Positions 23,453 through 32,397 of a stretch of DNA of 36,959 nt are shown piece by piece. Each line of letters starts with the position of its first letter. The stretch's first letter is position 1. Source of the DNA: Candidatus Thermochlorobacteriaceae bacterium (GTDB lineage: Bacteria > Bacteroidota > Chlorobiia > Chlorobiales > Thermochlorobacteraceae); the NCBI GenBank assembly GCA_029263855.1, contig JAJUFC010000021.1, positions 1 to 36,959 of the forward strand, given 5' to 3'. A model generated the notes under the pieces. It made no database searches. It had not been told where the DNA came from and saw only the letters and a list, made by a program, of their open reading frames with translations. The position numbers and the translations under genes are program-made.

Positions 23453-24627
23453 CGCTTGCTCAACGCCTCAATGCCATTCCAAACCATGAACGCTTTGGCA
23501 TTGGCGTGCTTTCGGGCACGTCGGTCGACGGCGTTGATGTCGGCTTGACGCGCCTTTCAGGAAGCGGCGAGCGAACTCGCGTCGAACTCCTCGCCTTTCA
23601 AACATTTCCAATCCCGAAAGACCTTCGCGCGCGGATTCTGAGAAATTGCGATAAAAACGCGGCGACATTGCCCGAACTCTCTCAACTGAACATTCTCGTC
23701 GCTGAACTCTTCGCCGATTGCATTCTGCGTTTCTTGAAACGGTATCGCCCGAAACGTATTGATTTTATCGCGTCGCACGGGCAAACCGTTTGGCACAACC
23801 CGAAGCGCGAGCCTATCGGAAAGTTTCGCATTGGCTCGACGCTTCAGGTCGGCGACGGAAGCGTGATTGCCAATCGCACGGGAATTCTGACGATTTCGAA
23901 CTTTCGCTCGGCGGAACTCGCCTTCGGAAAAGAGGGCGCGCCGCTCGCCCCGTTCCTTGACTTCATCTTGTTCCGACATTCCCAAAAAAATCGTGTGCTC
24001 CTCAACATCGGTGGCATTTCAAATCTTACTGCCTTAAAAGCCAACGCGAAAAAAGAAGACGTGGTTTACTTCGATGCAGGCGCAGGCAATGTGCTCATTG
24101 ATAAAGCCGCGCAACGCTTTTTCCAAAAGCCCTTCGACCGAGATGGAAAACTGGCGGCACAAGGCAAGGTCAATCAATCGCTCTTACGCCTTTGGCTCAA
24201 AGAACCATTTTACCGACAAAAGCCACCAAAGTCCACCGGGCGCGAACTCTTCACCGATGCTTACTTCGAGAAACTGCTCGCAGACGCAAGCGGCATATCG
24301 CCAACAGATTTCATCGCCACGCTGAGCGCACTCACCGCGCAAAGCCTCGCGACGCAAATCGAGCGATTTGTGCTTCCCAACATGACGCTCGACGAACTCA
24401 TTGTGAGCGGCGGCGGCGCAAACAACAAAACCTTGATAGAGATGCTTAAAACGGCATTTCCAAAGTCGCGCGTTCTCAAACAAGATGGCTTAACAGACAA
24501 TCCCATTCCTGCCAAAGCCAAAGAAGCCGTGCTCTTTGCCGTGCTGGGGCACGAACTCCTATCGGGCAAGAGTGCTTCAATGCAAACGCCCGCCTTATTG
24601 GGAACGCTCGCGTTTCCGCCCAAATGA
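23449..24627 (+). CDS. anmK: Anhydro-N-acetylmuramic acid kinase
   Basis: This 392-residue cytoplasmic enzyme of peptidoglycan recycling opens the 1,6-anhydro ring of anhMurNAc and phosphorylates it to MurNAc-6-phosphate. Motifs: GVLSGTSVDGVDVGL near the start (ATP phosphate loop), FIASHGQTVWHNP, LQVGDGSVIANRTGI, RVLLNIGGISNLTAL, YFDAGAGNVLID, and LIVSGGGANNKTLIEML at the C-terminus. Length is close to E. coli AnmK (369). It starts by ATGA overlap with the LolD-like ATPase, implying coupled translation. MurQ, the usual next enzyme, is not in the window. Confidence 0.95.
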   Translation: MTLAQRLNAIPNHERFGIGVLSGTSVDGVDVGLTRLSGSGERTRVELLAFQTFPIPKDLRARILRNCDKNAATLPELSQLNILVAELFADCILRFLKRYRPKRIDFIASHGQTVWHNPKREPIGKFRIGSTLQVGDGSVIANRTGILTISNFRSAELAFGKEGAPLAPFLDFILFRHSQKNRVLLNIGGISNLTALKANAKKEDVVYFDAGAGNVLIDKAAQRFFQKPFDRDGKLAAQGKVNQSLLRLWLKEPFYRQKPPKSTGRELFTDAYFEKLLADASGISPTDFIATLSALTAQSLATQIERFVLPNMTLDELIVSGGGANNKTLIEMLKTAFPKSRVLKQDGLTDNPIPAKAKEAVLFAVLGHELLSGKSASMQTPALLGTLAFPPK

Positions 24628-24681
24628 AAAAGTTTTATCTTTAAGTTTGTGCAAAAAAACCGAAGGCGCTTCTATCAACAA

Positions 24682-25719
24682 ATGACGCAAAAACAACTCG
24701 CTTTGCTCACCCCTGTTTTAGCCATTCTCGTTGCGTTTTTCATTGGCGGACTTTTGATTCTCACGATTGGCGAAAATCCGATTGAGATTTACGGCAAGAT
24801 GTTTCAGCGCACGCTCGGCACGCCATATGGATTTGGGCAAGTGCTTTACCGCACTACGCCGCTGATACTCACAGGGCTTGCGGTTGCGATTCCGTTTCAA
24901 GCAGGGATGTTCAACATTGGCGGGGAAGGGCAGGCGCTTATCGGCACATTTGCGTGTGCATTGGTTGGTGCGTGGATTCCGTCTTCAACGCCTGTGCTCT
25001 TGGCAGTTGGATTGTGTTTAGGCACGGCGGCAGTTGCAGGTGGAAGTTGGGGCGCGATTGCAGGCGCGCTCAAAGTGCGCTTCGGCGTGAACGAAGTCAT
25101 CACGACCATTATGCTCAACTTCATTGCGGCGGCGCTCGTCGGCTATTTGCTCACCAATCACTTTGCTGTAACGGCAACCACACACACGGCGGAAATTGTA
25201 GAATCGGCGAGGCTGGCGAGGCTCGACGACTTCGGCGGATTTTTTCAACGCGCGCCGCTCAACCTCGCACTCTTGCTTTCGCTGGCGTGCGCGGCAGGCG
25301 GGTATTTTCTCGTCTTCAAAACAAAATCGGGCTACGAATTGCGCGCCGTTGGCTTGAACATTGAAGCGGCGCGCTACGCAGGCATCAATGTTGGACTGCA
25401 CACGATTGGCTCTATGGCGATTGCAGGCGCGCTTGCAGGACTAACGGCGGCGAATTTCGTCATGGGCTACAAATACTACTTCGAGTTTGGCGCAACATCA
25501 GGCGTAGGATTTCTGGGCATCGCCGTCGCGATGCTCGCGAACGCGAACCCCGCGTGGATTGCGCTCTCCGCGTTTCTCTTTGGCGTGTTGGATTACGGCG
25601 GGCTGACCATCAACGCCTACGTGCCGAAAGAAATTTTTCTCGTCATTCAAGCTCTCGTCATTCTCTTCATCATTGTGGCGCAGAAATTCAAAGGAAGCCT
25701 TGCCGCGTCAAAAGCGTAG
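24682..25719 (+). CDS. ABC transporter permease, nucleoside/simple-sugar type
   Basis: This inner-membrane permease of about 345 residues belongs to the BPD_transp_2 group (RbsC/NupP/YufP). It has 8-10 hydrophobic helices and the family signatures FQAGMFNIGGEGQALIG, GVNEVITTIMLNFIA, ELRAVGLNIEAARYAGIN and ALAGLTAANFVMGYKYYFEFGATSGVGFLGIA. Such permeases act as a pair with a second permease, a double ATPase (RbsA-like) and a lipoprotein binding protein. None of these is here. I chose ATG at 24682 (MTQKQLALL); GTG at 24649 would add 11 basic residues. It lies 54 bases after anmK, so uptake of a cell-wall sugar or nucleoside is a possible but unproved link. Confidence 0.88.
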   Translation: MTQKQLALLTPVLAILVAFFIGGLLILTIGENPIEIYGKMFQRTLGTPYGFGQVLYRTTPLILTGLAVAIPFQAGMFNIGGEGQALIGTFACALVGAWIPSSTPVLLAVGLCLGTAAVAGGSWGAIAGALKVRFGVNEVITTIMLNFIAAALVGYLLTNHFAVTATTHTAEIVESARLARLDDFGGFFQRAPLNLALLLSLACAAGGYFLVFKTKSGYELRAVGLNIEAARYAGINVGLHTIGSMAIAGALAGLTAANFVMGYKYYFEFGATSGVGFLGIAVAMLANANPAWIALSAFLFGVLDYGGLTINAYVPKEIFLVIQALVILFIIVAQKFKGSLAASKA

Positions 25720-25818
25720 AGAAAGGATTGCAGAGCGAGGGCGAAGCGCGCCGCAACGATGTCGTGGTCGGCTCGTTGCCGTTTTTTTGCTACTTTGATT
25801 TCACGCATCACTACGAAC

Positions 25819-27624
25819 ATGAACAAGGCTGTTGTGAAGTTGAAATCTGCGTCGTCTAAAAATCGCGCGCGCAAAGCAGAAGTTCATCGGCTTATTTCTG
25901 AAGCCGAGCGTTTGGAGCGTCTCGCGCCCTCTGCTTCGCTCGATTATGCGCGCAAAGCCGTCGCTCTCGCCCAATCTCTCAAAAGCAAACGAATCTATGC
26001 CGAAGCCTTGCTGGCGCGGAGCAACGCGCTCGCCAAACTTTCCAAGCATAAAGACGCTCTGAACGACGCGATGGAATCGCTCAAAATTTTTCAAGAGCAA
26101 AACGATGCGTTTAGCGCATTGAGCGCGCTTCGTGCGTGCGCCGATTTGCATCGGAACTTGGGCGATTTTCAATCGGGGTTGGATTGCGCCAATCAATCTG
26201 TACTCTCGGCGCGCACTCTCAAAGAAAAGGAGCAAGAGTCAGCGGCACTCATTTCGCGGGGGATTCTTCACATTCGTCTTGGCGATTACGCAAGCGCGAT
26301 GAGCGACCTCTACGAAGCACTCGCGCTCGCCAAAAAAATCAAAAGCCTGCGCCGACAAGCCGAAGCCGAAATGTGCATCAGCGTCTCCTTGAAAAATCTC
26401 GGCGACTATTATCCCGCGCTCGAGCTCCAACTGGCGTGCGTCAAGAAATTTGCGACGCTGGGCGACGCTTCCTCCGAAGCAGGCGCGCTCACCAACAGCG
26501 GCATGATTTACTTTTTGATGAATGATTACGACAACGCGACTCTGCTCCTGGAACGCGGCGCGGCGTTGTTCAAAAAAATCGGTCAGAAGTTGGGATTAGC
26601 CAACGCGCTCTCGAACTTGATGGGCGTTTATGTCGGACAAGAAAAACTTGACGCGGCGATTCGCTTAAGCAAAGAGACGCTCGCGCTTCAAAAAGAAATT
26701 GGCAACAAATTGGGCGAAGGAACGATTCTTCATCGGCTTGGCGCGATTCATTACCGAAAGTGGCAGGTGCGCCTTGCGCACGAGCATTTTCAGGCGGCGC
26801 GCGAGATTTTTCAAGCCTTCACCAATACCGAAAGCCAAGCCTATTCGCTCATCGAAGACGCGGCGGTTTATGTGATGGAAGCGGAAGCCCTGACGGGCAA
26901 AGACAAATTCAAAACGATTGAAAGCGGAATCGCGCAAATTCAACAGGCGATTGAAATTGCCGCTAAGAGCGGATTGAAAGCCGTTGAACGCGACGCGCAA
27001 CTGGCGTTGGCAAAAGCATACAAAGCGGCAGAAAAATTCGAGAAGTCCGTTGCGTGCTACGAAGCGTTTTATCGACTCGATGAAATCGTCTTTAATGAAG
27101 ACTCCGACCGACGACGCAGAAACGCCGAAATGCTCTTTCAAGTCCACGAAGCAGAGCGCGCCGCCGACGAAGCGCGCCGCAAAAGCGCGGAACTGCAAGC
27201 AAACTTGAACGTGAAAAATCAACAACTTGCCGCAATGGCGATTCGCTTAGGCGAGCAAAACGAACTGATTGAACGCTTGAAAACCGAACTGCAAAACGCC
27301 GCGCACCACGCTCCGTCAAAGGTGAATCGCCTCGTTACATCGTTGGAGAAGAAACTCAATGCGACGGCGGATTGGGAAAAATTTGAGCGCGAATTCGAAT
27401 CGGCAAATCGAGGATTCATGCAGACGCTCGCAAAACAATTTCCAACGCTTTCGCCAATGGAACTGAAAATCTGCGCACTGCTCAAACTCAACCTTGCCTC
27501 CAAAGACATCGCCCGACTGCTTGCCATCTCGCCGCGAACCGTTGAAGTTCATCGCCGTAATGCGCGACGCAAAATGCGACTTCCCTCCAAAGTCAATCTC
27601 ATCAATTACCTGATGGCATCTTGA
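25819..27624 (+). CDS. TPR regulator with C-terminal LuxR-type helix-turn-helix
   Basis: The protein has 601 residues from the ATG at 25819; an in-frame ATG at 25759 would add a basic 20-residue stretch that looks like untranslated leader. It has no signal peptide or membrane helix. TPR-like repeats cover about 20-420 (ALTNSGMIYFLMNDYDNATLL, HRLGAIHYRKWQVRLAHEHF). A coiled coil follows (about 425-510). The LuxR/GerE-like DNA-binding domain is at the end (FPTLSPMELKICALLKLNL, ASKDIARLLAISPRTVEVHR). This TPR-coiled coil-HTH layout is common in Bacteroidota. It is probably a one-component transcription regulator that senses a partner through its TPRs; target unknown. The region up to 27746 has no clear terminator. 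Confidence 0.85.
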   Translation: MNKAVVKLKSASSKNRARKAEVHRLISEAERLERLAPSASLDYARKAVALAQSLKSKRIYAEALLARSNALAKLSKHKDALNDAMESLKIFQEQNDAFSALSALRACADLHRNLGDFQSGLDCANQSVLSARTLKEKEQESAALISRGILHIRLGDYASAMSDLYEALALAKKIKSLRRQAEAEMCISVSLKNLGDYYPALELQLACVKKFATLGDASSEAGALTNSGMIYFLMNDYDNATLLLERGAALFKKIGQKLGLANALSNLMGVYVGQEKLDAAIRLSKETLALQKEIGNKLGEGTILHRLGAIHYRKWQVRLAHEHFQAAREIFQAFTNTESQAYSLIEDAAVYVMEAEALTGKDKFKTIESGIAQIQQAIEIAAKSGLKAVERDAQLALAKAYKAAEKFEKSVACYEAFYRLDEIVFNEDSDRRRRNAEMLFQVHEAERAADEARRKSAELQANLNVKNQQLAAMAIRLGEQNELIERLKTELQNAAHHAPSKVNRLVTSLEKKLNATADWEKFEREFESANRGFMQTLAKQFPTLSPMELKICALLKLNLASKDIARLLAISPRTVEVHRRNARRKMRLPSKVNLINYLMAS

Positions 27625-27746
27625 ACCGCGCGCCGCGTCAAGCGACTCAGGCTACTCAAAAAATACGTAGCGCGACGTCCGAAAAGGCGCGTTAGGTTGA
27701 CAGCGACAAGTCGTTCAAACTTGCTTCAACTTAAACCCTTTTACAG

Positions 27747-29369
27747 ATGAGACAGATAAAAAACGCCGCGAGACTTTTATTGCTTTTCTTTCTGCTTACG
27801 CCTTCTCTCTATGCCCAAGCCGTTACCATTCCCGACGCGCTGTTTCGCTCGCGGGTCTTGGCGCAAGTGCCGGGCACAAGCGAGGTCGGCAATCAAGTGA
27901 TTTTCACCACGCCTGCCGTCAGCGCCGTAACCGCCTTAGATTTATCGTTTGCTTCCATCACAAACTTGACGGGTATCGAAGCCTTTACAGGACTTGTGAG
28001 TTTGAACTGCGGATTTAATCCTTCGCTCGGCGCGATTGATGTAAGCAACAATCCGCTTTTGGAAGAACTGACGGCATTCAGTTGTGGGCTTGCGGGAACG
28101 CTTGATTTAACCGCCAATCCCGCGATGCGATTTTTATCGGTTCAACTCAACGCTTTAACGGGAATCGATATTAGCAACTGCCCGCTGCTGGAAGAGTTTA
28201 ACTGCAATTTCAATCAACTCACGGCGTTAGATGTAACGAACAAACCACAACTTCGTTCTTTGGCTTGTCAAGAAAATCAAATTGCGACGCTTGACGTAAC
28301 GGGAAGCCCGTTGCTTCGGTTTTTCATCTGTTCGGTCAATAACATCAGCGCGCTTGACGTCTGCCAAAATCCGCTACTCGAGCAGTTTCGATGCAATGTG
28401 AACAACATTTCCGCGCTCGATCTCTCCAACAGCCCGCTCATTTCTGATTTTAATTGCAGCGACAATCAACTCACGACCCTTGATTTGAGCGGAATTTCGC
28501 CGTTCATTACGCAGATTTTTTGCGCAAATAACTTATTGACCAGTTTGGTTTTAGGTAACAAGCCATCATTGACTTATTTGAGTTTTGAGAACAACCCGTT
28601 GACAACGATTGATATTTCGCAATGTCCTTCGTTGGAAGAAATTTATTGTGGCGACAACATACTAACGGCGTTAGATGTAAGCAACTGCCCCTCGCTCACA
28701 GTCGTGTTCTGCTTTCGAAATCAGATAACGGCTTTGGACTTCAGCAATAATCCTTCTCTTGAACGCTTGGAGTGCGGATTCAATCAACTCACGAGTCTCG
28801 TGGGACTTTCGGCAAACTTATTCAGTCTGGACTGTGCTGACAATCAACTAACAGCACTCGACATAAGCAATTGCGCATCGCTTCAAGTATTGCGCGACGG
28901 CGTTGAAATCGCGTCGTATCCCAATCACGCGAGCCTGCGCGGACGCGGCACGACATCCGAAACTACACAGTATTCATTCACCGATGCCTCTGTCGAAGTC
29001 GGTCGCACCTATCGGTATTCTCTGCGCTCATTCGATTTCAATGGAATGATTCACGACTATCCGAACACGGTCAGCGTTGAGGTTACGGAAAACTCGCGCC
29101 AAGTTTTTCGCTATGAACTCTCGCAGAACTATCCAAATCCCTTCAATCCTTCAACAATGATTGAGTATGAACTTGCGTCGGCAGGCGAAGTGCGCTTAGA
29201 GGTTTTTGATATGCTGGGAAGAAAAGTTACCACGCTCGTCGGCGAACGTCAGAGCGCGGGAACGCATCGAGTAAACTTCAATGCCGCCAATCTTTCAAGC
29301 GGCGTGTATTTCTACACGATTCAGTCGGGTAGATTCAGTCAAACAAAGAAAATGCTGATGGTGAAATAA
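27747..29369 (+). CDS. Secreted leucine-rich-repeat protein with T9SS sorting domain
   Basis: The protein has 540 residues: signal peptide 1-24 (...PSLYAQ), then a lead-in, then about 14 repeats of 21 residues (about 85-380) of the form LxxLxCxxNxLTxLDxSxxP, for instance LTALDVSNCPSLEEIYCGDN. Cysteine at the inner position of most repeats is a trait of this LRR type. After the last repeat comes the second part of an Fn3-like module (VLRDGVEIASYPNHASL, YSFTDASVEVGRTYRYSLRS), apparently without its first strands. The T9SS sorting domain is 456-540 (NYPNPFNPST, FDMLGRK, SSGVYFYTI). It should sit on the cell surface or be released; LRRs suggest binding to protein or carbohydrate. It is followed by a strong terminator. 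Confidence 0.88.
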   Translation: MRQIKNAARLLLLFFLLTPSLYAQAVTIPDALFRSRVLAQVPGTSEVGNQVIFTTPAVSAVTALDLSFASITNLTGIEAFTGLVSLNCGFNPSLGAIDVSNNPLLEELTAFSCGLAGTLDLTANPAMRFLSVQLNALTGIDISNCPLLEEFNCNFNQLTALDVTNKPQLRSLACQENQIATLDVTGSPLLRFFICSVNNISALDVCQNPLLEQFRCNVNNISALDLSNSPLISDFNCSDNQLTTLDLSGISPFITQIFCANNLLTSLVLGNKPSLTYLSFENNPLTTIDISQCPSLEEIYCGDNILTALDVSNCPSLTVVFCFRNQITALDFSNNPSLERLECGFNQLTSLVGLSANLFSLDCADNQLTALDISNCASLQVLRDGVEIASYPNHASLRGRGTTSETTQYSFTDASVEVGRTYRYSLRSFDFNGMIHDYPNTVSVEVTENSRQVFRYELSQNYPNPFNPSTMIEYELASAGEVRLEVFDMLGRKVTTLVGERQSAGTHRVNFNAANLSSGVYFYTIQSGRFSQTKKMLMVK

Positions 29370-29408
29370 TCACAGGAGTTGTTCTTTATTTCTCGCTTGG
29401 TAAAAGGC

Positions 29409-29450
29409 AAGGCGGGGCGGCAATGTAAAGACGCTCCGCCTTTTTTATTT
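29409..29450 (+). terminator. Terminator of the LRR gene
   Basis: An 11-bp stem, AAGGCGGGGCG against CGCTCCGCCTT with one G-T pair, is followed by TTTTTTATTT. It lies 40 bases past the LRR stop. In reverse it has GCCTTTTACC and may also serve the convergent operon ending at 29484. Confidence 0.85.
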
Positions 29451-29483
29451 CATACAACGATTGACTCGAGAACTTAAACAGAA

Positions 29484-30689
29484 TTACGGCGTTCTGAAAT
29501 ACGAAAGAATCAAGCGAGGACGGCGTTCAGGCAAGGGGTCGTCTTTGCCATAAATCCGAAACGAGACCGTAGAACCTTGCAAGAGCAGAGGGCGAAGCAA
29601 CAGCGAGATGTCTTCGCCGCGAGAAATCGCGCGTTGATAGGTTTCGGTCAAGTTTGCGCGATAGCGATGAACCTCGCGCTCATTGACATAGCCAAACGGA
29701 ATCGAGCGATAGCCGCTGCCGATGCCGGCTTGAAGCGTATCGGCGATGACGACGAGTTGGTTTTCTTGGTCAATCGTGGCGCGCGCGGTGTCGGGCGTGA
29801 AGGAAAAGAGCGTATCGCGCACCAGAATCAATTTTGCCGAAACGAGTTGTGTGCGTGTGGAAAGTTGCAGCCGCGGAAATTTGAGCCGCGCCCAATCGCC
29901 TGTTGAAGAGGCAAAGTAGAGCGCGTCGTTTGGAAGTGCGTCGGGCGAGGTTTGAACGGTATAGACGCTTTCCAAGACGTCAAAAAATTGATTGACGCGC
30001 TCGACTGTTGTGGGGGTGCGTTTGTCGTAAGTGAGTTCAAGTTGTGTGCGCGTGAGGCTGATGTTGGCAATCGAATCGCCTGTGGAAAGCACGAAGGCAA
30101 TCGTGGTGGCGGCAGTGTCGCGAAGGAACGCACTTCCGCGTTTGGCGCTCTCGATGATGCGCTCGGCAAAGGCAAAGGGAAGGTCAATAACGCGCTCCGC
30201 CGTATCGCTCACAAGCATCGTGAAACTTGGCGAAAGGCTTTCAGCAAAGGTGAAGGGCGTGCGCGAAAAGACGCTATCGGCGCGCCACTGGGTTGAATCC
30301 CAACGCGGTGGATTCTCGACGCGGCGAATGTCGAAGGTGACGGTTTTGGTCGAGGATTTGGCGCGCGTGTCGACGAAAAATTTGAAGCGCAACCGCGCCG
30401 AAATGGCGCGAACAAGCCCCGTATCGCTCACGGGAACGAAGCGCAAGACGGGCGTGGCGCGAAACTCGCGTCCATCGGCAAGCGTGGTGCGTCCGAGCAA
30501 TGCGCCGCGCGTGTTGACGAAGTCGTTCCGAAAGTTTGTGCCTTCGTCCAAGAAGAGCGTATCGGTTTGAATTTCGTTAGGCGAAATAAAGTCGCGGTTA
30601 TTCGTGATGAGGTCGACATTTTCATCGCCACACGCCGAAAAGAGCAAGCAAAGTGCGAGCAAAGAAAAGAGAAAGCGTGTCAGGTTCAT
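29484..30689 (-). CDS. Large lipoprotein of unknown function, possibly two DNRLRE-like beta domains
   Basis: This 401-residue protein has a lipoprotein signal (SLLALCLLFSAC, lipidated C20) and an acidic start after it (CGDENVD), like the surface-export signal of Bacteroidota lipoproteins. Two similar stretches, ATPVLRFVPVSDTG with ISARLRFKFFVDTR, and LYFASSTGDWARLKF with VSAKLILVRDT, follow the scheme of DNRLRE-type beta domains of extracellular proteins. This is a resemblance only. It is the last gene of the five-gene glgA run, 14 bases after the oxygenase, and converges on the LRR gene. No enzyme motif seen. Confidence 0.72.
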   Translation of the reverse strand: MNLTRFLFSLLALCLLFSACGDENVDLITNNRDFISPNEIQTDTLFLDEGTNFRNDFVNTRGALLGRTTLADGREFRATPVLRFVPVSDTGLVRAISARLRFKFFVDTRAKSSTKTVTFDIRRVENPPRWDSTQWRADSVFSRTPFTFAESLSPSFTMLVSDTAERVIDLPFAFAERIIESAKRGSAFLRDTAATTIAFVLSTGDSIANISLTRTQLELTYDKRTPTTVERVNQFFDVLESVYTVQTSPDALPNDALYFASSTGDWARLKFPRLQLSTRTQLVSAKLILVRDTLFSFTPDTARATIDQENQLVVIADTLQAGIGSGYRSIPFGYVNEREVHRYRANLTETYQRAISRGEDISLLLRPLLLQGSTVSFRIYGKDDPLPERRPRLILSYFRTP

Positions 30690-30703
30690 TTGAAGTGAGT
30701 TGT

Positions 30704-31555
30704 TCAGCGTTTGCGGTTCTTGACGTTGAACAGCGTGTCGTAGTAAAGTTGAATGATGCCCGATTTTTTCATCTGTTGCTTAACGAAATTCTTTACGGAT
30801 TCTTTGAGCGTGGTTTTAAGTTTTTTCGATGCGCCTTCGTTGGGGCGTGCGCGAAAAATCGTATCGTGGTAGTCGAGCGACTTTGCCGTCTCGCTTGCTT
30901 TGGTGTAGAAATAGGCGTAAATGGATTTGCGCGTAACGCCTTCGGGAACGGAAATCGTGCCGTATCCGTGATACGAAATTTCATTGGTTTCAAAAATCAC
31001 AAGGCGATTGAGAATCGGCAGGTGCGCTGTTACGCAGCGCGTCATCTGTGCGTCCCACATTTCCAACTTTCCGCCGTAGTCTTCCTTCCAATCGCGATTC
31101 AAAAACAACAGCACATTCAATCGGCGGTGTAGGTCTTCGGACGGGTGAATGTTGAAGTCGACGTGAATGTCGAGGTAACTGCCGTTTTCGCCTTGATGTG
31201 TGCCACAGCCGAGCGCGTCGTCGGGCATGGATAAGCCTTTGATGTCGGTGAGGTCTTCGAGGAACTTGATAAATTCAGGACTACGATATTCGGCTTTGAG
31301 TTGGCGGAAGGCTTCGTCATAGGCTTGAAAGTTCGCATCTTCGGCTTTGTTTTCGTTCAGCCCTTTGTAGTGTGTTTTCATTTGCGAAAGCGGAGGGAAT
31401 CGGTCGCAGAGCACATCGGCAAATTCGGGATTGAGGAAATTATCAATCGCCAAGTGCTTATAGGGCTGTGCCGTTAAGTAATCTTGTTTGAGTTTCGCAA
31501 AGGTTTGCGGCTCAAAAATGCGAGGATTGATTAGGGTTTGTGTGGTTGTGCTCAT
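30704..31555 (-). CDS. 2-oxoglutarate/Fe(II)-dependent oxygenase
   Basis: This 283-residue cytoplasmic protein of the 2OG-Fe(II) oxygenase superfamily has a double-stranded beta-helix core. The iron ligands are readable: HxD at H131/D133 in LDIHVDFNIHP and the distal H196 in SYHGYGTI. R209 in TRKSIYAYFY should bind the 2-oxoglutarate carboxylate. RRLNVLLFLNRDWKEDYGG is typical of the prolyl-hydroxylase-like branch that also includes sugar- and small-molecule-modifying members. The tail after 230 is lysine-rich and unusual. It lies in tight series with the methyltransferase (14-base gap), so both may tailor one product; the substrate is unknown. Confidence 0.86.
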   Translation of the reverse strand: MSTTTQTLINPRIFEPQTFAKLKQDYLTAQPYKHLAIDNFLNPEFADVLCDRFPPLSQMKTHYKGLNENKAEDANFQAYDEAFRQLKAEYRSPEFIKFLEDLTDIKGLSMPDDALGCGTHQGENGSYLDIHVDFNIHPSEDLHRRLNVLLFLNRDWKEDYGGKLEMWDAQMTRCVTAHLPILNRLVIFETNEISYHGYGTISVPEGVTRKSIYAYFYTKASETAKSLDYHDTIFRARPNEGASKKLKTTLKESVKNFVKQQMKKSGIIQLYYDTLFNVKNRKR

Positions 31556-31569
31556 CGTTCTTTACTCCG

Positions 31570-32397
31570 TTAAATTTTTTTGGCGACGACGAAAATATCG
31601 AGCGTCGTATCTAATTCCGTCGTGCGAAGATAAAAATCGTTCGAGGTAATTGAAGGCGAAGCAGAAACGGTTTTGTTCAGATCTTTGCGCATGATGTTGG
31701 TGATGAAGTTGTAAGGTTTCACCAAGAGCGACGCGGGCAAGATTTTATGCAAGCCGAGAATATCCCACTTCAAAATTTTCTTTGCCCATTCAGCATTTTT
31801 TCGGTAATACTCTTCAACTTTTTCATTGCCCGCAAGCCCCATGAGTTCAAACGACTTGAAGACGCGCTCGACTTCGGATTTCATTTCGTCGAAGGTGTAT
31901 TCGTGAACGTGGAACGGATTTCGCGCAAGGCTTCGCTTGACGTTTGGCGTTGAAAGAAGGAGTGTTCCGCCTGTTTTCAAAACGCGATGCGCCTCTTTGA
32001 TAAATTCCAAGCGCGTTTCTAAATGCTCGATGAATTGGAAACTTGTAACCACATCGAAACTTTCGTCAGGGAAGTTCAGCGGCGGCACTGTGTTTTGAAC
32101 GAAACGCAAATTTGCAAAGGCTTTGGCGTAGCGGGCGTTGTTGGCATCAACGGTGGGCTGGCTGTAATCTGCGCCCGTCATATCGGCGGCATATTTTGCC
32201 ATTTCGGCTGTGCCGTAGCCGTGTCCGCACCCGACATCGAGCACTTTCTTCCCTGTGATGTAGGGAATGGCGAAATGGTCGTAAGCGAATTGGCAACGCT
32301 GGTAAGTAACATTATTGTAGTCGACATTTGCGGGACGTTCATAATCCGCAATCGCATCTTTGGCAAGAGGTTCTGAGGTCATTGGTGTATCGTTCAT
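31570..32397 (-). CDS. Class I SAM-dependent methyltransferase
   Basis: This 275-residue cytoplasmic methyltransferase has the Rossmann motif I VLDVGCGHGYGTAEM (near 52-66), motif II ADMTGADYSQPTVDAN, and SFDVVTSFQFIEHLETR with LLLSTPNVKRS, as in UbiE/COQ5-like and glycan- or lipid-tailoring enzymes. The part after about 180 (FKSFELMGLAGNEKVEEYY) resembles methyltransferases from surface polysaccharide clusters. Its ATG overlaps the stop of the HAD phosphatase by four bases. The acceptor is not determined; a sugar or glycolipid is suggested by the neighbours. Confidence 0.88.
   Translation of the reverse strand: MNDTPMTSEPLAKDAIADYERPANVDYNNVTYQRCQFAYDHFAIPYITGKKVLDVGCGHGYGTAEMAKYAADMTGADYSQPTVDANNARYAKAFANLRFVQNTVPPLNFPDESFDVVTSFQFIEHLETRLEFIKEAHRVLKTGGTLLLSTPNVKRSLARNPFHVHEYTFDEMKSEVERVFKSFELMGLAGNEKVEEYYRKNAEWAKKILKWDILGLHKILPASLLVKPYNFITNIMRKDLNKTVSASPSITSNDFYLRTTELDTTLDIFVVAKKI

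Noticed and set aside
27990-28900. Regular spacing suggesting a CRISPR-like or DNA tandem array
   Set aside because: The 63-base periodicity comes from coding 21-residue LRR units; DNA copies diverge at synonymous sites and there are no spacers.
30031-30570. 179-codon open frame opposite the large lipoprotein
   Set aside because: It is the complement of a gene with a good lipoprotein signal and operon position; the translation is low-complexity Ser/Arg-rich.
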